40,547 bases of DNA from Vulcanimicrobiota bacterium. GTDB lineage: Bacteria > Vulcanimicrobiota > Vulcanimicrobiia > Eremiobacterales > Eremiobacteraceae. Below, piece by piece: positions 24,252 through 31,180 of the stretch. The stretch covers positions 1 to 40,547 of the forward strand of contig JABCYQ010000025.1 in assembly GCA_013290125.1 (NCBI GenBank), in the 5' to 3' direction. Position numbers and translations under genes: made by a program. Positions within the stretch are counted from its first letter, which is position 1; every line of letters begins with the position of its first letter. The notes beneath the pieces are model-generated. The model saw only the letters and a program-made list of their open reading frames with translations, ran no database searches and was not told where the DNA came from.

Positions 24252-24772
24252 CTATTGTGCGCGGCGTCGTGCAGCGCACGTTCCTGTTCGCGCGTTTCTT
24301 TGCGTTGGCGGTAGCGCAGTTCGGCCTGCTGATAGCGCAGCTTCTCGCTCTCCGATTCTGGAACCACGCGCGGGATCGGCACCGGTTTGCCGCGCTCATC
24401 GAGCGCGACGAAGATGAGGTATGCCGAGGCGACATGATGCCGTTCGCCCGATTCGAGATTCTCTGTCTCGATGTGCACGCCGACTTCCATCGACGTTTTA
24501 TGCGTGTAGTTGACCGCGGAGCGAAGCTCGATCATGTCGCCGATGCGCACCGGGTAGAGGAAGTCGAGCCGATCGATGCTCGCCGTGACGCACAGGCGGC
24601 CTGCGTGCCTGATCGCGGCCGTGGCAGCCGCTTGGTCGACAAGCTTCATGATGTGACCGCCGTGAACGTTCCCCATGGGGTTGGCGTCGGCGGGCTCGGC
24701 GAGTGTCGCGAGGACCGAGACCGAAGCGGAAACCGGCCGTTCCGTTGCTCGTGATCTGCTATGCTCTGTCAT
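24248..24772 (-). CDS. Acyl-CoA thioesterase (hotdog fold)
   Basis: This is a 174-residue single hotdog-domain protein of the acyl-CoA hydrolase (YciA/BACH-like) group, which releases free CoA and acid from acyl-CoA. NPMGNVHGGHIMKLVDQAA contains the conserved Asn-x-x-G-x-x-x-GG and the Asp of the active-site helix; LDFLYPVRIGDMIELRS is the typical second segment. A charged Gln/Arg/Glu helix of about 40 residues ends the protein. The start is ATG 24772 (MTEHSRSR). The frame stays open further upstream, but that part is translated repeat family A and has no family match. The gene begins next to the repeat cluster, divergent from the ECF sigma gene. Confidence 0.88.
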   Translation of the reverse strand: MTEHSRSRATERPVSASVSVLATLAEPADANPMGNVHGGHIMKLVDQAAATAAIRHAGRLCVTASIDRLDFLYPVRIGDMIELRSAVNYTHKTSMEVGVHIETENLESGERHHVASAYLIFVALDERGKPVPIPRVVPESESEKLRYQQAELRYRQRKETREQERALHDAAHNS

Positions 24773-24820
24773 GGGCCCACGTGTTCGCTCCGAAACACGC
24801 TTTGGCTTCACGTTGTATTT

Positions 24821-24938
24821 GAAGGGGGCCGATTTTTCTGAAGGGGCCGATTTTATATCGGCCCGGGCCGACGAAACGTGGGCCGACATAAAGTCGGCCC
24901 CTTCAAAATCGGTGGGCCGAGATAAAGTCGGCCCCTTC
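24821..24938. repeat. Cluster of family A repeats between divergent genes
   Basis: An incomplete left unit (24821-24839) is followed by GAAGGGGCCGAT-TTTAT-ATCGGCCC (24840-24864), a short GGGCCGACGAAACGT link, a right hairpin GGGCCGACATAAAGTCGGCCCCTTC-type (24880-24904) and a second right hairpin (24914-24938). The 280-base gap between the thioesterase and sigma genes is largely filled by this cluster; the remainder holds the candidate ECF promoter. Confidence 0.85.
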
Positions 24939-25002
24939 AGGATGGCCCTAAGGCGCGCGGACCGGGACGAAGGCGGCCTAGGACCGTTTACCGCAGTATG
25001 CT

Positions 25003-25030
25003 GGAACTTTTCTTCAGTTTTATGGTATCC
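25003..25030 (+). promoter_or_regulatory. Candidate ECF-type promoter upstream of the sigma factor gene
   Basis: GGAACTT (25003-25009) matches the GGAAC -35 element common to ECF sigma factors. GTATCC (25025-25030) lies 17 bases after GGAAC and could be the -10 element. The position 20-45 bases before the ribosome site would suit autoregulation by the encoded sigma factor. It was found by eye only. Confidence 0.4.
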
Positions 25031-25064
25031 AAACACGACGGGAGGTTAGGTCATCAACGCGACG

Positions 25065-25691
25065 GTGCCGGGTGACGAGACGCTCGTAGCCCTCGTCCTC
25101 AAGGGAGACACCCAGGCCTTCGCGCCGCTGGTGGAGCGACACCAGCGCGGAGTCGTCAACTTTATCCACGCTAGCGTCCGATCGGCCGAGGACGCAAACG
25201 ATCTGTCTCAGGAGACCTTCATGCGGGCCTACGCTCACCTCCGGACCTTCAACCCCGATCTCGGCAAGTTCTCCACGTGGCTCTATCAGATCGCCCGCAA
25301 CGTCGCCCGCACGCACCTCGGCAAAGAAGGCCGCCGACCGCCTACCGAAGACCTCTACGAAGACGAGACCATCGAGCAGCGGATCCCCGACACGCGTCGC
25401 GACGCCGCGCCCGACGCCACGCTCATCGCGGGCGAAGACGAAGCGCTCGTCCGTTCCGCGCTCACTCAGATACCGGAGAAGATGCGCGCGGCGCTCGCGC
25501 TTCGATATTTCAATCATCTCGAGTACCAGGAGATCGCCGACACGATGCAAGTGACCCTCGGCAACGTCAAGACATTGATCCACCGCGGCAAAGCGGCACT
25601 CGCGCGCGAGCTCAGCGTTGAGCACCCGACCGGCTTGTTGGGTGCAAGCGCTCCACAGGAGATACGCGGACGTGAATTGCTCAGCTTGTAG
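25065..25691 (+). CDS. RNA polymerase ECF-type sigma factor
   Basis: This is a 208-residue group 4 sigma factor. Region sigma2 spans about 15-85 (FAPLVERHQRGVVNFIH, DLSQETFMRAYAHL, FSTWLYQIARN) and binds core polymerase and the -10 element. Sigma4 spans about 135-190 (IPEKMRAALALRYFNHLEYQ, IADTMQVTLGNVKTLIHRGK), with a helix-turn-helix for the -35 element. The GTG at 25065 is the first ordinary start, but GGAGG (25041-25045) lies 19 bases before it. An in-frame ATC at 25053 has ideal spacing, and an in-frame TAG at 25047 prevents any longer form, so the true start may be ATC. The gene overlaps its anti-sigma gene by 20 bases. It would control envelope genes when released from the anti-sigma factor. 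Confidence 0.93.
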   Translation: MPGDETLVALVLKGDTQAFAPLVERHQRGVVNFIHASVRSAEDANDLSQETFMRAYAHLRTFNPDLGKFSTWLYQIARNVARTHLGKEGRRPPTEDLYEDETIEQRIPDTRRDAAPDATLIAGEDEALVRSALTQIPEKMRAALALRYFNHLEYQEIADTMQVTLGNVKTLIHRGKAALARELSVEHPTGLLGASAPQEIRGRELLSL

Positions 25692-26202
25692 TTCGAGGCT
25701 CGCGGCCTACCGCGACGGCGACCTGTCGCGCGCCGATGCACGCCTCGTGAGCGAACACCTCGCCGGCTGCTCGGCATGCAAGGCCCTCGACGCACGCATG
25801 CGGCGTGTGGACGCGGCACTCACGAGAATCGTGTTGATCGAACCAGCACCCGATTTCACGGCCACCATCATGGCGAAAATCGCGGCCATGCCGTCGCCTG
25901 CGCGGCGCCGCGTCGTGTGGCCGTGGTTCGCGGCGTATGTCTTCGCGACGTGGGCAGTCGTGGCAATGCTCAGCGCACTACATGTCCTGAATCTCAGCGC
26001 GATCGTCGGCCGCATCGGCGGATTCGCCGGTCAAGCCGGAGTCGCACTCGAGACCCTCTCTCGTCTTGGTGGTCACTTCCACGTCGCCGACGTCGCCGCG
26101 ATCGCGGTGGCCATAGAGATCATACTACTCGCCGTCGCAGCGACGGCAGGACGCAAGTACCTGCCGCGCCTCGGGTCGGCGTTGCTTGGAGCCCGATCGT
26201 GA
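25672..26202 (+). CDS. Zinc-finger anti-sigma factor, membrane-anchored
   Basis: This is a 176-residue protein starting at GTG 25672, with AGGAG ten bases upstream. Residues 1-50 form an anti-sigma zinc-binding domain: NCSACSSRLAAYRDGDLS followed by EHLAGCSAC, giving the H-x3-C-x2-C motif plus an upstream Cys. A short linker with PDFTATIMAKI leads to a membrane helix (about 85-105, WFAAYVFATWAVVAMLSAL) and a second hydrophobic segment near 140-160. It should hold the overlapping ECF sigma factor inactive at the inner membrane. Overlap with the sigma gene (20 bases) and with the next gene (GTGA) fixes the three as one regulatory unit. No site-2 protease gene is present. Confidence 0.88.
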   Translation: MNCSACSSRLAAYRDGDLSRADARLVSEHLAGCSACKALDARMRRVDAALTRIVLIEPAPDFTATIMAKIAAMPSPARRRVVWPWFAAYVFATWAVVAMLSALHVLNLSAIVGRIGGFAGQAGVALETLSRLGGHFHVADVAAIAVAIEIILLAVAATAGRKYLPRLGSALLGARS

Positions 26203-27233
26203 TCAACGAAATTTTTCTGCCTCGCATATGGGGATGGCCCGCGACGGTGTCCGCGGCGGCGGCTGCGGCCGTCGCACTCGCGACATGTTCGCTGCCGGCG
26301 GCTGCCGCGTACGGACACAACCAAGGCGACCGAGTCGTCTTCGGATCGAGTGTGGTCATTCCAGTGGGCGATGAGGTCAAAGGCGATCTCGTCGTCATGG
26401 CGGGCAGCGCAGAAGTCCATGGCACCGTCGACGGCGACGCAGTCGTCATGGCCGGCAGTCTCTACATCGCGCCGGAGGGCGTCGTAAAAGGCGAGACGGT
26501 CGCGCTCGGCGGCAGCGTGGACAACGAGTCGTCCTATAAGAAATCCGGCGGAGTGTCAACCCTTCCTCCCCTATCGCCGATGCCCATCATCACACCGATC
26601 ATCGTTCCGCCGATGCACGTCGTGCCGGAAGACGTCGCTTACAGCGACGACGGCCACAGACGCGACTGGATCGAAGTGCTGATAACGTTTGGCGTACTGA
26701 CGCTCCTTGCTTTCGCGCTCTTCCCGGCCCGCACGCGGCTGACGCTTGATCAATTGCTGCATCGGCCGGCGCTCGCCGGAGTCCTCGGGTTGACGTGGCC
26801 GTTCACGCTGAGCATCATCACCGTGGGCCTCGCGATCACCGTGCTCGGTATCGTGCTCATTCCCGTGGCGGTGGTTGCCGCAGCGCTCGGCTTCTTAGTA
26901 GGGCGCGCCGCACTCTCGATGTATCTTGGACGACAGTTCTTCGAGTTCAGCAAAGTCGCGGAGCCGAGTCCGTTCGCTTCGATCGGGCTTGGTCTGCTCA
27001 TCATCACCGTACTCGAAGGAATCGCGCCGCTCTGGCTTGGCATCGTGCTCGAAGCGATCGTGAGCGCGCTTGCGATCGGCTCCGCCATGTTGCCGCTTCT
27101 CAATCGACAGGGTTGGCCGCACCCGACCTTCTCGGCTCCGCCGCCCGCGGGGACGCAGATGAACCCGCCGCCGGGCCCGATCTACGCGCCGCCGTCTGCG
27201 CCGCCGCCGAGCGGCCCACCCGCAATCCCGTAG
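26199..27233 (+). CDS. Bactofilin-like polymer-forming domain membrane protein
   Basis: This is a 344-residue protein starting at GTG 26199 (overlap GTGA with the anti-sigma gene), with GGAG seven bases upstream. An N-terminal signal segment (about 12-38) is followed by short beta-helical repeats (VKGDLVVMAGSAEVHGTVDG, DAVVMAGSLYIAPEGVVKGE), as in bactofilin/polymer-forming domains. A Pro-rich linker and three or four membrane helices (about 150-280) come next, then a Pro-rich C-terminal tail (PPPGPIYAPPSAPPPSGPP). Location at the end of the ECF/anti-sigma unit suggests it senses envelope state or is the main target. The beta-repeat part appears to be on the periplasmic side, unlike cytoplasmic bactofilins. 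The exact function is unknown. Confidence 0.75.
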   Translation: MINEIFLPRIWGWPATVSAAAAAAVALATCSLPAAAAYGHNQGDRVVFGSSVVIPVGDEVKGDLVVMAGSAEVHGTVDGDAVVMAGSLYIAPEGVVKGETVALGGSVDNESSYKKSGGVSTLPPLSPMPIITPIIVPPMHVVPEDVAYSDDGHRRDWIEVLITFGVLTLLAFALFPARTRLTLDQLLHRPALAGVLGLTWPFTLSIITVGLAITVLGIVLIPVAVVAAALGFLVGRAALSMYLGRQFFEFSKVAEPSPFASIGLGLLIITVLEGIAPLWLGIVLEAIVSALAIGSAMLPLLNRQGWPHPTFSAPPPAGTQMNPPPGPIYAPPSAPPPSGPPAIP

Positions 27234-27264
27234 TCTGCCCGTCGCGATTCTGAAGGCAGATTCT

Positions 27265-27292
27265 GAAGGGGCCGACGCTAGTCGGCCCCTTC
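27265..27292. repeat. Compact family A palindrome between convergent genes
   Basis: GAAGGGGCCGAC-GCTA-GTCGGCCCCTTC forms a perfect 12-bp stem with a 4-base loop between the 3' ends of the bactofilin-like and M3 peptidase genes. It is a likely bidirectional terminator, although no T-run is present. It differs from other family A copies in being a single short hairpin. Confidence 0.85.
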
Positions 27293-27334
27293 AGGTTAGT
27301 CGGCGAAGGTCGAATTGTCGGCGCGGTGAGGATT

Positions 27335-29428
27335 TTATTTCGGCGGAGAGATCCCCAGATATCGATAGAACGCGTCGTAACTCACCGGCCGGCCTAGGAA
27401 ATGCTCGAGCAGAACGTCGGGTTCGTACACCGCGCCAGGCTGCAATATGTCCTTGCGATAGCGCATGCCGGCGATCGGACTTTCCAATCCGTAGCGCTGG
27501 AACACCGTGAACATATCTTGTGCAAAGACGCGCGACCACAGATAACCGTAGTAACCCGCATCGTATCCGCTCATCAGATGCGAGAACGATGCCTCGGGAT
27601 ACGTGCCCGCGATCATGTGGCCGACCGTCATCTGCGAAACGAGCTTCGCCCATAAAGCGTTGGCGTCGACTTTCGGCCCCGAGCTGTGCAGCGTCATGTC
27701 GTACGCCGAAAAGAAGGCCTGACCGGTGTAGTCCGCACCGTCACCGACGTGCTGCAGCGCGACCATCTTCGCGATGAGCGCGTCGGGCAGCGGTTTTCCC
27801 GTCGTGACGTTGCTCGACACGATCTTCAAGATCGAAGGCTGCCACATCCAGTTCTCGAGCATCTGGGACGGCGCTTCGACGAAATCGCCGCGCACATTCG
27901 TGCCGTAGAGCGTCTCGTATGGCGCGGTGGAAAGCGTCGAGTGCATGCCGTGACCGAACTCGTGGAAAAATGTAACGACGTCGTCGTGGCTCAAGAGCGC
28001 GGGCTGTCCGGGCGCGGGGGCCGGCCAATTCCCCACGATCGCTGTCACGGGCTTTTGATACGTGCCGTCCGGCAACACGCGGCCCGGCAGAACGCCGAAG
28101 TTCGCGAAGTGACCGAATTTGCCGTCGCGCGGGAAGAGGTCGAGATAAAACCAGCCGATAGCTTTGCCGGTCGCGGCATCGTTGATCGCGTATTCGCGCA
28201 CGCCCGGAGCCCAGGCATCGGCGGCGGCGATCTGCGTGAAACGCACGCCGAGCAATTTCTGATAGATCGAGAACACGCCGGCGATGACGTGATCCACCGG
28301 GAAATACTGTCGGACGACCTGATCGTCTACCGCATATCGCGTCTTGATGAGCTTGGTCTCGTAATACGCTCCATCCCAGCCAGCGTAAGGTGTCGGATCG
28401 CCCGACGCCTTCTTGAGCGCGACGAGCGTCGCTCGCTCGTACCGCGCTTTCGGCAGCAGCGTCGTATCGATCTGCGTGAGGAAGGCCATCACGCGCGTCG
28501 GCGACTTGGCCATCTTCGCAGCGAGTTGGTAATCGGACCATTGCGCGAAGCCGAGAGCACGTGCGAGTTGATAGCGAAGCGTCACGGCCTGCTCGAGCCG
28601 CTGCACGTTTGCCTCGCCGCCACGGCGGTCGTACGCGAAGTAGTATGCTTTGCGCGCGGCGCCGTCGGTCTCGTTGTCCATGAACTGCGAGTACGTGCTC
28701 TCGTTGACCGGCACGCTATATCCAGCTGCGGTTTTGGCAAGCGTCGCCACGAATGCCGGCGGAAGCGACGTCGCGTCAGCCGCCGATATCGCGATCGCGC
28801 TCTTGTCTTCGGCGAGCGCGCGCTGGAACGCGATCGTGACGCCCGAAAGCGTGTCGAAGAGCTTTGTCACGCGGTCGCGTTGCGCGGGCGGCAAGGCGAC
28901 GCCGGCGCGGATGCCGGACAAGACATACGTGTCGACAAGTTTCTTCGCGGCATCGGTCTTGGCGTCGCCGAGCGCTTGGACGCGCGCCGCGATCGCATAG
29001 ATCTTTGGGTCGGCGTTCAGCGCGTTGAAATAATCCGACAGTTTTTGCTGGCAGTCGTTGGCGGCGTCGCGCACGTCTTTCGTAGGCCCGACCGAGCCGA
29101 GGAACGTCTGCGCCGTCGTGCCGTCGTTGAGCACCGCTTCCGCCGTCTCGATCTGCAGGAGCGAATCGTCGAACGTCCACTCGGGCGCCGAGAGCGATTC
29201 GACCTTAGCGATCGTCGCTTTCGCTGTGGCGATCTGATCGTCGCAGGTCTGCTCGATCTGCGCGGCCGTTTGATGCCATTGCAGGCCGGTTTGCGCCGGC
29301 AAAACGTCAAAGCCCACAAATTGCGGCCCGGGGGCAAGCGAGGCTTGCCCTACTACGGGAGCGGCGAGCGTTGCGAACGAGGCAAGCATGGTGCAAGCGA
29401 CGGCGATCTGAACGCGCGGTGTTTTCAT
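27335..29428 (-). CDS. Secreted M3-family (thimet/Dcp-like) zinc metallopeptidase
   Basis: This is a 697-residue protein. The start is ATG 29428 with GAGG seven bases upstream, followed by a signal peptide (MKTPRVQIAVACTMLASFAT). The zinc site is HEFGH (His489, Glu490, His493) in TFFHEFGHGMHS, with the third ligand Glu518 in DFVEAPSQMLENW. This combination is diagnostic for M3A oligopeptidases, which degrade short peptides. A signal peptide suggests a periplasmic enzyme. The codons for residues 25-34 (VVGQASLAPG), at the likely signal-peptidase site, are a family B palindromic repeat. It lies 23 bases after the CoA-transferase B gene, so it is the last gene of the catabolic operon and could supply amino acids to it. 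Confidence 0.92.
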   Translation of the reverse strand: MKTPRVQIAVACTMLASFATLAAPVVGQASLAPGPQFVGFDVLPAQTGLQWHQTAAQIEQTCDDQIATAKATIAKVESLSAPEWTFDDSLLQIETAEAVLNDGTTAQTFLGSVGPTKDVRDAANDCQQKLSDYFNALNADPKIYAIAARVQALGDAKTDAAKKLVDTYVLSGIRAGVALPPAQRDRVTKLFDTLSGVTIAFQRALAEDKSAIAISAADATSLPPAFVATLAKTAAGYSVPVNESTYSQFMDNETDGAARKAYYFAYDRRGGEANVQRLEQAVTLRYQLARALGFAQWSDYQLAAKMAKSPTRVMAFLTQIDTTLLPKARYERATLVALKKASGDPTPYAGWDGAYYETKLIKTRYAVDDQVVRQYFPVDHVIAGVFSIYQKLLGVRFTQIAAADAWAPGVREYAINDAATGKAIGWFYLDLFPRDGKFGHFANFGVLPGRVLPDGTYQKPVTAIVGNWPAPAPGQPALLSHDDVVTFFHEFGHGMHSTLSTAPYETLYGTNVRGDFVEAPSQMLENWMWQPSILKIVSSNVTTGKPLPDALIAKMVALQHVGDGADYTGQAFFSAYDMTLHSSGPKVDANALWAKLVSQMTVGHMIAGTYPEASFSHLMSGYDAGYYGYLWSRVFAQDMFTVFQRYGLESPIAGMRYRKDILQPGAVYEPDVLLEHFLGRPVSYDAFYRYLGISPPK
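29331..29353. repeat. Family B palindrome inside the M3 peptidase gene
   Basis: GGGGCAAGCG-AGGCTTGCCCTAC matches the palindromes at 6428, 6496 and 37477. On the minus strand it encodes VGQASLAP at the predicted signal-peptide cleavage region. Confidence 0.8.
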
Positions 29429-29451
29429 CGAGTACCTCTTAGATGAGTCCT

Positions 29452-30186
29452 TTAGAGATAGAGCTTGTCCGGATCGAGCACGTCGCGGAGCAGGTGCAGC
29501 TCGTCGTCGGTGGGTGGAGGGATCTGCTCGAGCGTCGCGCGCACGCGCAACGGCCAGCCGACTTTGGCTTTGACGTCCTCGACCTCGACCTTGGGATAGA
29601 TCCCCACCAACTCGAGTTCGCCGTCCTGCGGTGAAGGCGCGAGAATGCCGACGTCGGTGACGATACGCATCGGACCGCCGCCAGGTTGGTGCAGTTCCTT
29701 TCGGGTCCCGTGCTTCCCCGCGTGACCGGGCGACGTGATGAAGTCGACCTCCGCCGGAAACGACCGCGCCGACAGCGCCGCCGCGACGATGACGCGTTCT
29801 GCGTGCACCGCGATCTCGCAAGCGCCGCCGCTTCCCGGCAGCCGCACTTTCGGTGCGTCGTATTTTCCGATCACGGTGGAATTGATGTTGCCGTAACGAT
29901 CCACTTGCGCGCCGCCGAGGAACCCGACTTGGATGCGCCCGCCTTGCAAGTAGAGCATGAAGATGTCGGCCATCGATGCGACTGAGAGCGACCCGGTCAC
30001 GAGCGCCGGATCGCCGATGGAGACCGGCAATCGGTCGGGCACCGCGCCCACCGCCCCCGATTCATAGATGAGCACGAGATTCGGCGCATGCGTCGCGCGC
30101 GCCAGGTTGCACGCAAGATTCGGCAATCCGATGCCGACGAACACGACGTCGCCGTCGCGCAGTTCTTTTGCCGCGCGCACCGCCAT
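29452..30186 (-). CDS. CoA-transferase, beta subunit (GctB/IpdB/3-oxoacid CoA-transferase type)
   Basis: This class I CoA-transferase subunit has about 244 residues. GIGLPNLACNLAR, LVLIYESGAVG (the family's active-site region), GFLGGAQVDRYGNINSTVIG and the C-terminal TDDELHLLRDVLDP are typical segments. With the A subunit it should move CoA between acyl and free acid. The usual catalytic Glu corresponds to the E of YESGAVG. The ATG at 30186 would cut the conserved start: family members begin about nine residues earlier, where the in-frame codon is ATC (30211-30213), two bases after the A-subunit stop. The substrate is not clear; the family includes glutaconate, 3-oxoacid and steroid-ring CoA transferases. 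Confidence 0.88.
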   Translation of the reverse strand: MAVRAAKELRDGDVVFVGIGLPNLACNLARATHAPNLVLIYESGAVGAVPDRLPVSIGDPALVTGSLSVASMADIFMLYLQGGRIQVGFLGGAQVDRYGNINSTVIGKYDAPKVRLPGSGGACEIAVHAERVIVAAALSARSFPAEVDFITSPGHAGKHGTRKELHQPGGGPMRIVTDVGILAPSPQDGELELVGIYPKVEVEDVKAKVGWPLRVRATLEQIPPPTDDELHLLRDVLDPDKLYL

Positions 30187-30214
30187 CAGCTCGGAATTAG
30201 TATAAGCGGCGATT

Positions 30215-31180
30215 TCAGAAGCCGTAGTTGACCCCTTCGCAGACCTGATCTTCGGCGTTGAGGCGCTCGCGCACGGCCGGCCCGAGCTTGAGGAGGTACT
30301 CGTTGCGGTCGGCCACACCGAAGACGAACTCGTCAAGCCATGCCTGCAGGCCGGCCTCTTCCTTTGAGATGTTCTCCCACGCGACGTAGAAGTCGTTGTC
30401 GCGATCGTAGTAGCCTTGCGCGTACGACGGGTGCGCACCCCACGGCTCGTGCACGACCGCATCGACGATAATGCCGGGGATCAGCGTGCGATTGGGATCG
30501 GCGCGTATGATCGCTTCGCTGACGATCTCCTCGACGACGAGGATGACGCGCTTTGCCGCAAACGCCGCTTCTTTCTGCACGCCGTACAAGCCCCAGATCT
30601 GTGCGTCGCCGCCCGCGTCAGCCCGCTGCGCATGGATGATCGCGACGTCCGGATTGATGGCCGGAACGGTCGCAAGTTCTTCGCCGGTGTAGGGACAGAT
30701 GACGGTCCTGATCTGCCGATTGACGTCGGGAAGATCGCTGCCGCGATAGTTGCGCAGCGGCCAGAACGGCAATTTCGCGGCGCCGGCCGCAAAGCGCGCC
30801 ATCAGTCCGTAGTGCGAGTACTCCTCGATCTCGAGTTTGTGCGGTATGCCCTTCTCCACCGCGCGTCGCAGCGCGAAGAGCGAACCGACACCCGGATTGC
30901 CAGCCCACGAGAAGATCAGTTTCTTCGCGCAGCCGGCGGCGATCATCTGGTCGTAGATGAGATCCGGCGTCAAGCGGCAGAGCGTGAGATCGCGCCGGCG
31001 TTGGCGGATGATCTCGTGCGCGGCCGCGAAACATATAAGATGGGTGAAGCCCTCGATGACGACGACGTCGCCGTCGTGAACGTAGCGCGACACGGCGTCG
31101 CTCATGGACATCAGTTTCGCGGACGAGACCGGCGCGCGTGCCCCGGCTGGTCCCCCCGAACCGATGCCCGCCGCGGTCAC
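30215..31180 (-). CDS. CoA-transferase, alpha subunit
   Basis: This is the partner of the beta subunit. The conserved part runs from KLMSMSDAVSRYVHDGDVV through AAHEIIRQRRRDLTLCR, SWAGNPGVGSLFALRRAVE and IWGLYGVQKEAAF, to VDAVVHEPWGAHPSYAQGYY near the C-terminus, as in GctA/IpdA-type proteins. The GTG at 31180 overlaps the stop of the aminotransferase gene (GTGA) and gives 321 residues with a Gly/Ala-rich N-terminal stretch. ATG 31111 would give 298 residues and lose little of the conserved fold. I prefer the GTG because of the coupling pattern seen throughout this operon. The enzyme probably activates the acid formed by the upstream aminotransferase and dehydrogenase reactions. Confidence 0.87.
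   Translation of the reverse strand: MTAAGIGSGGPAGARAPVSSAKLMSMSDAVSRYVHDGDVVVIEGFTHLICFAAAHEIIRQRRRDLTLCRLTPDLIYDQMIAAGCAKKLIFSWAGNPGVGSLFALRRAVEKGIPHKLEIEEYSHYGLMARFAAGAAKLPFWPLRNYRGSDLPDVNRQIRTVICPYTGEELATVPAINPDVAIIHAQRADAGGDAQIWGLYGVQKEAAFAAKRVILVVEEIVSEAIIRADPNRTLIPGIIVDAVVHEPWGAHPSYAQGYYDRDNDFYVAWENISKEEAGLQAWLDEFVFGVADRNEYLLKLGPAVRERLNAEDQVCEGVNYGF

Noticed and set aside
24773-25036. Longer thioesterase with an 88-residue N-terminal extension
   Set aside because: The extension is translated repeat family A plus intergenic sequence, has no hotdog homology, and a suitable ATG exists at 24772.
27686-29446. Very long plus-strand open frame (over 580 codons) opposite the M3 peptidase gene
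   Set aside because: It is an antisense shadow typical of GC-rich genes; the product is Arg-rich low-complexity sequence without a fold, while the minus strand has a full catalytic motif set.
29429-29821. N-terminal extension of the M3 peptidase
   Set aside because: It is Arg-rich and lies antiparallel/out of frame within the CoA-transferase gene; ATG 29428 has a ribosome site and signal peptide.
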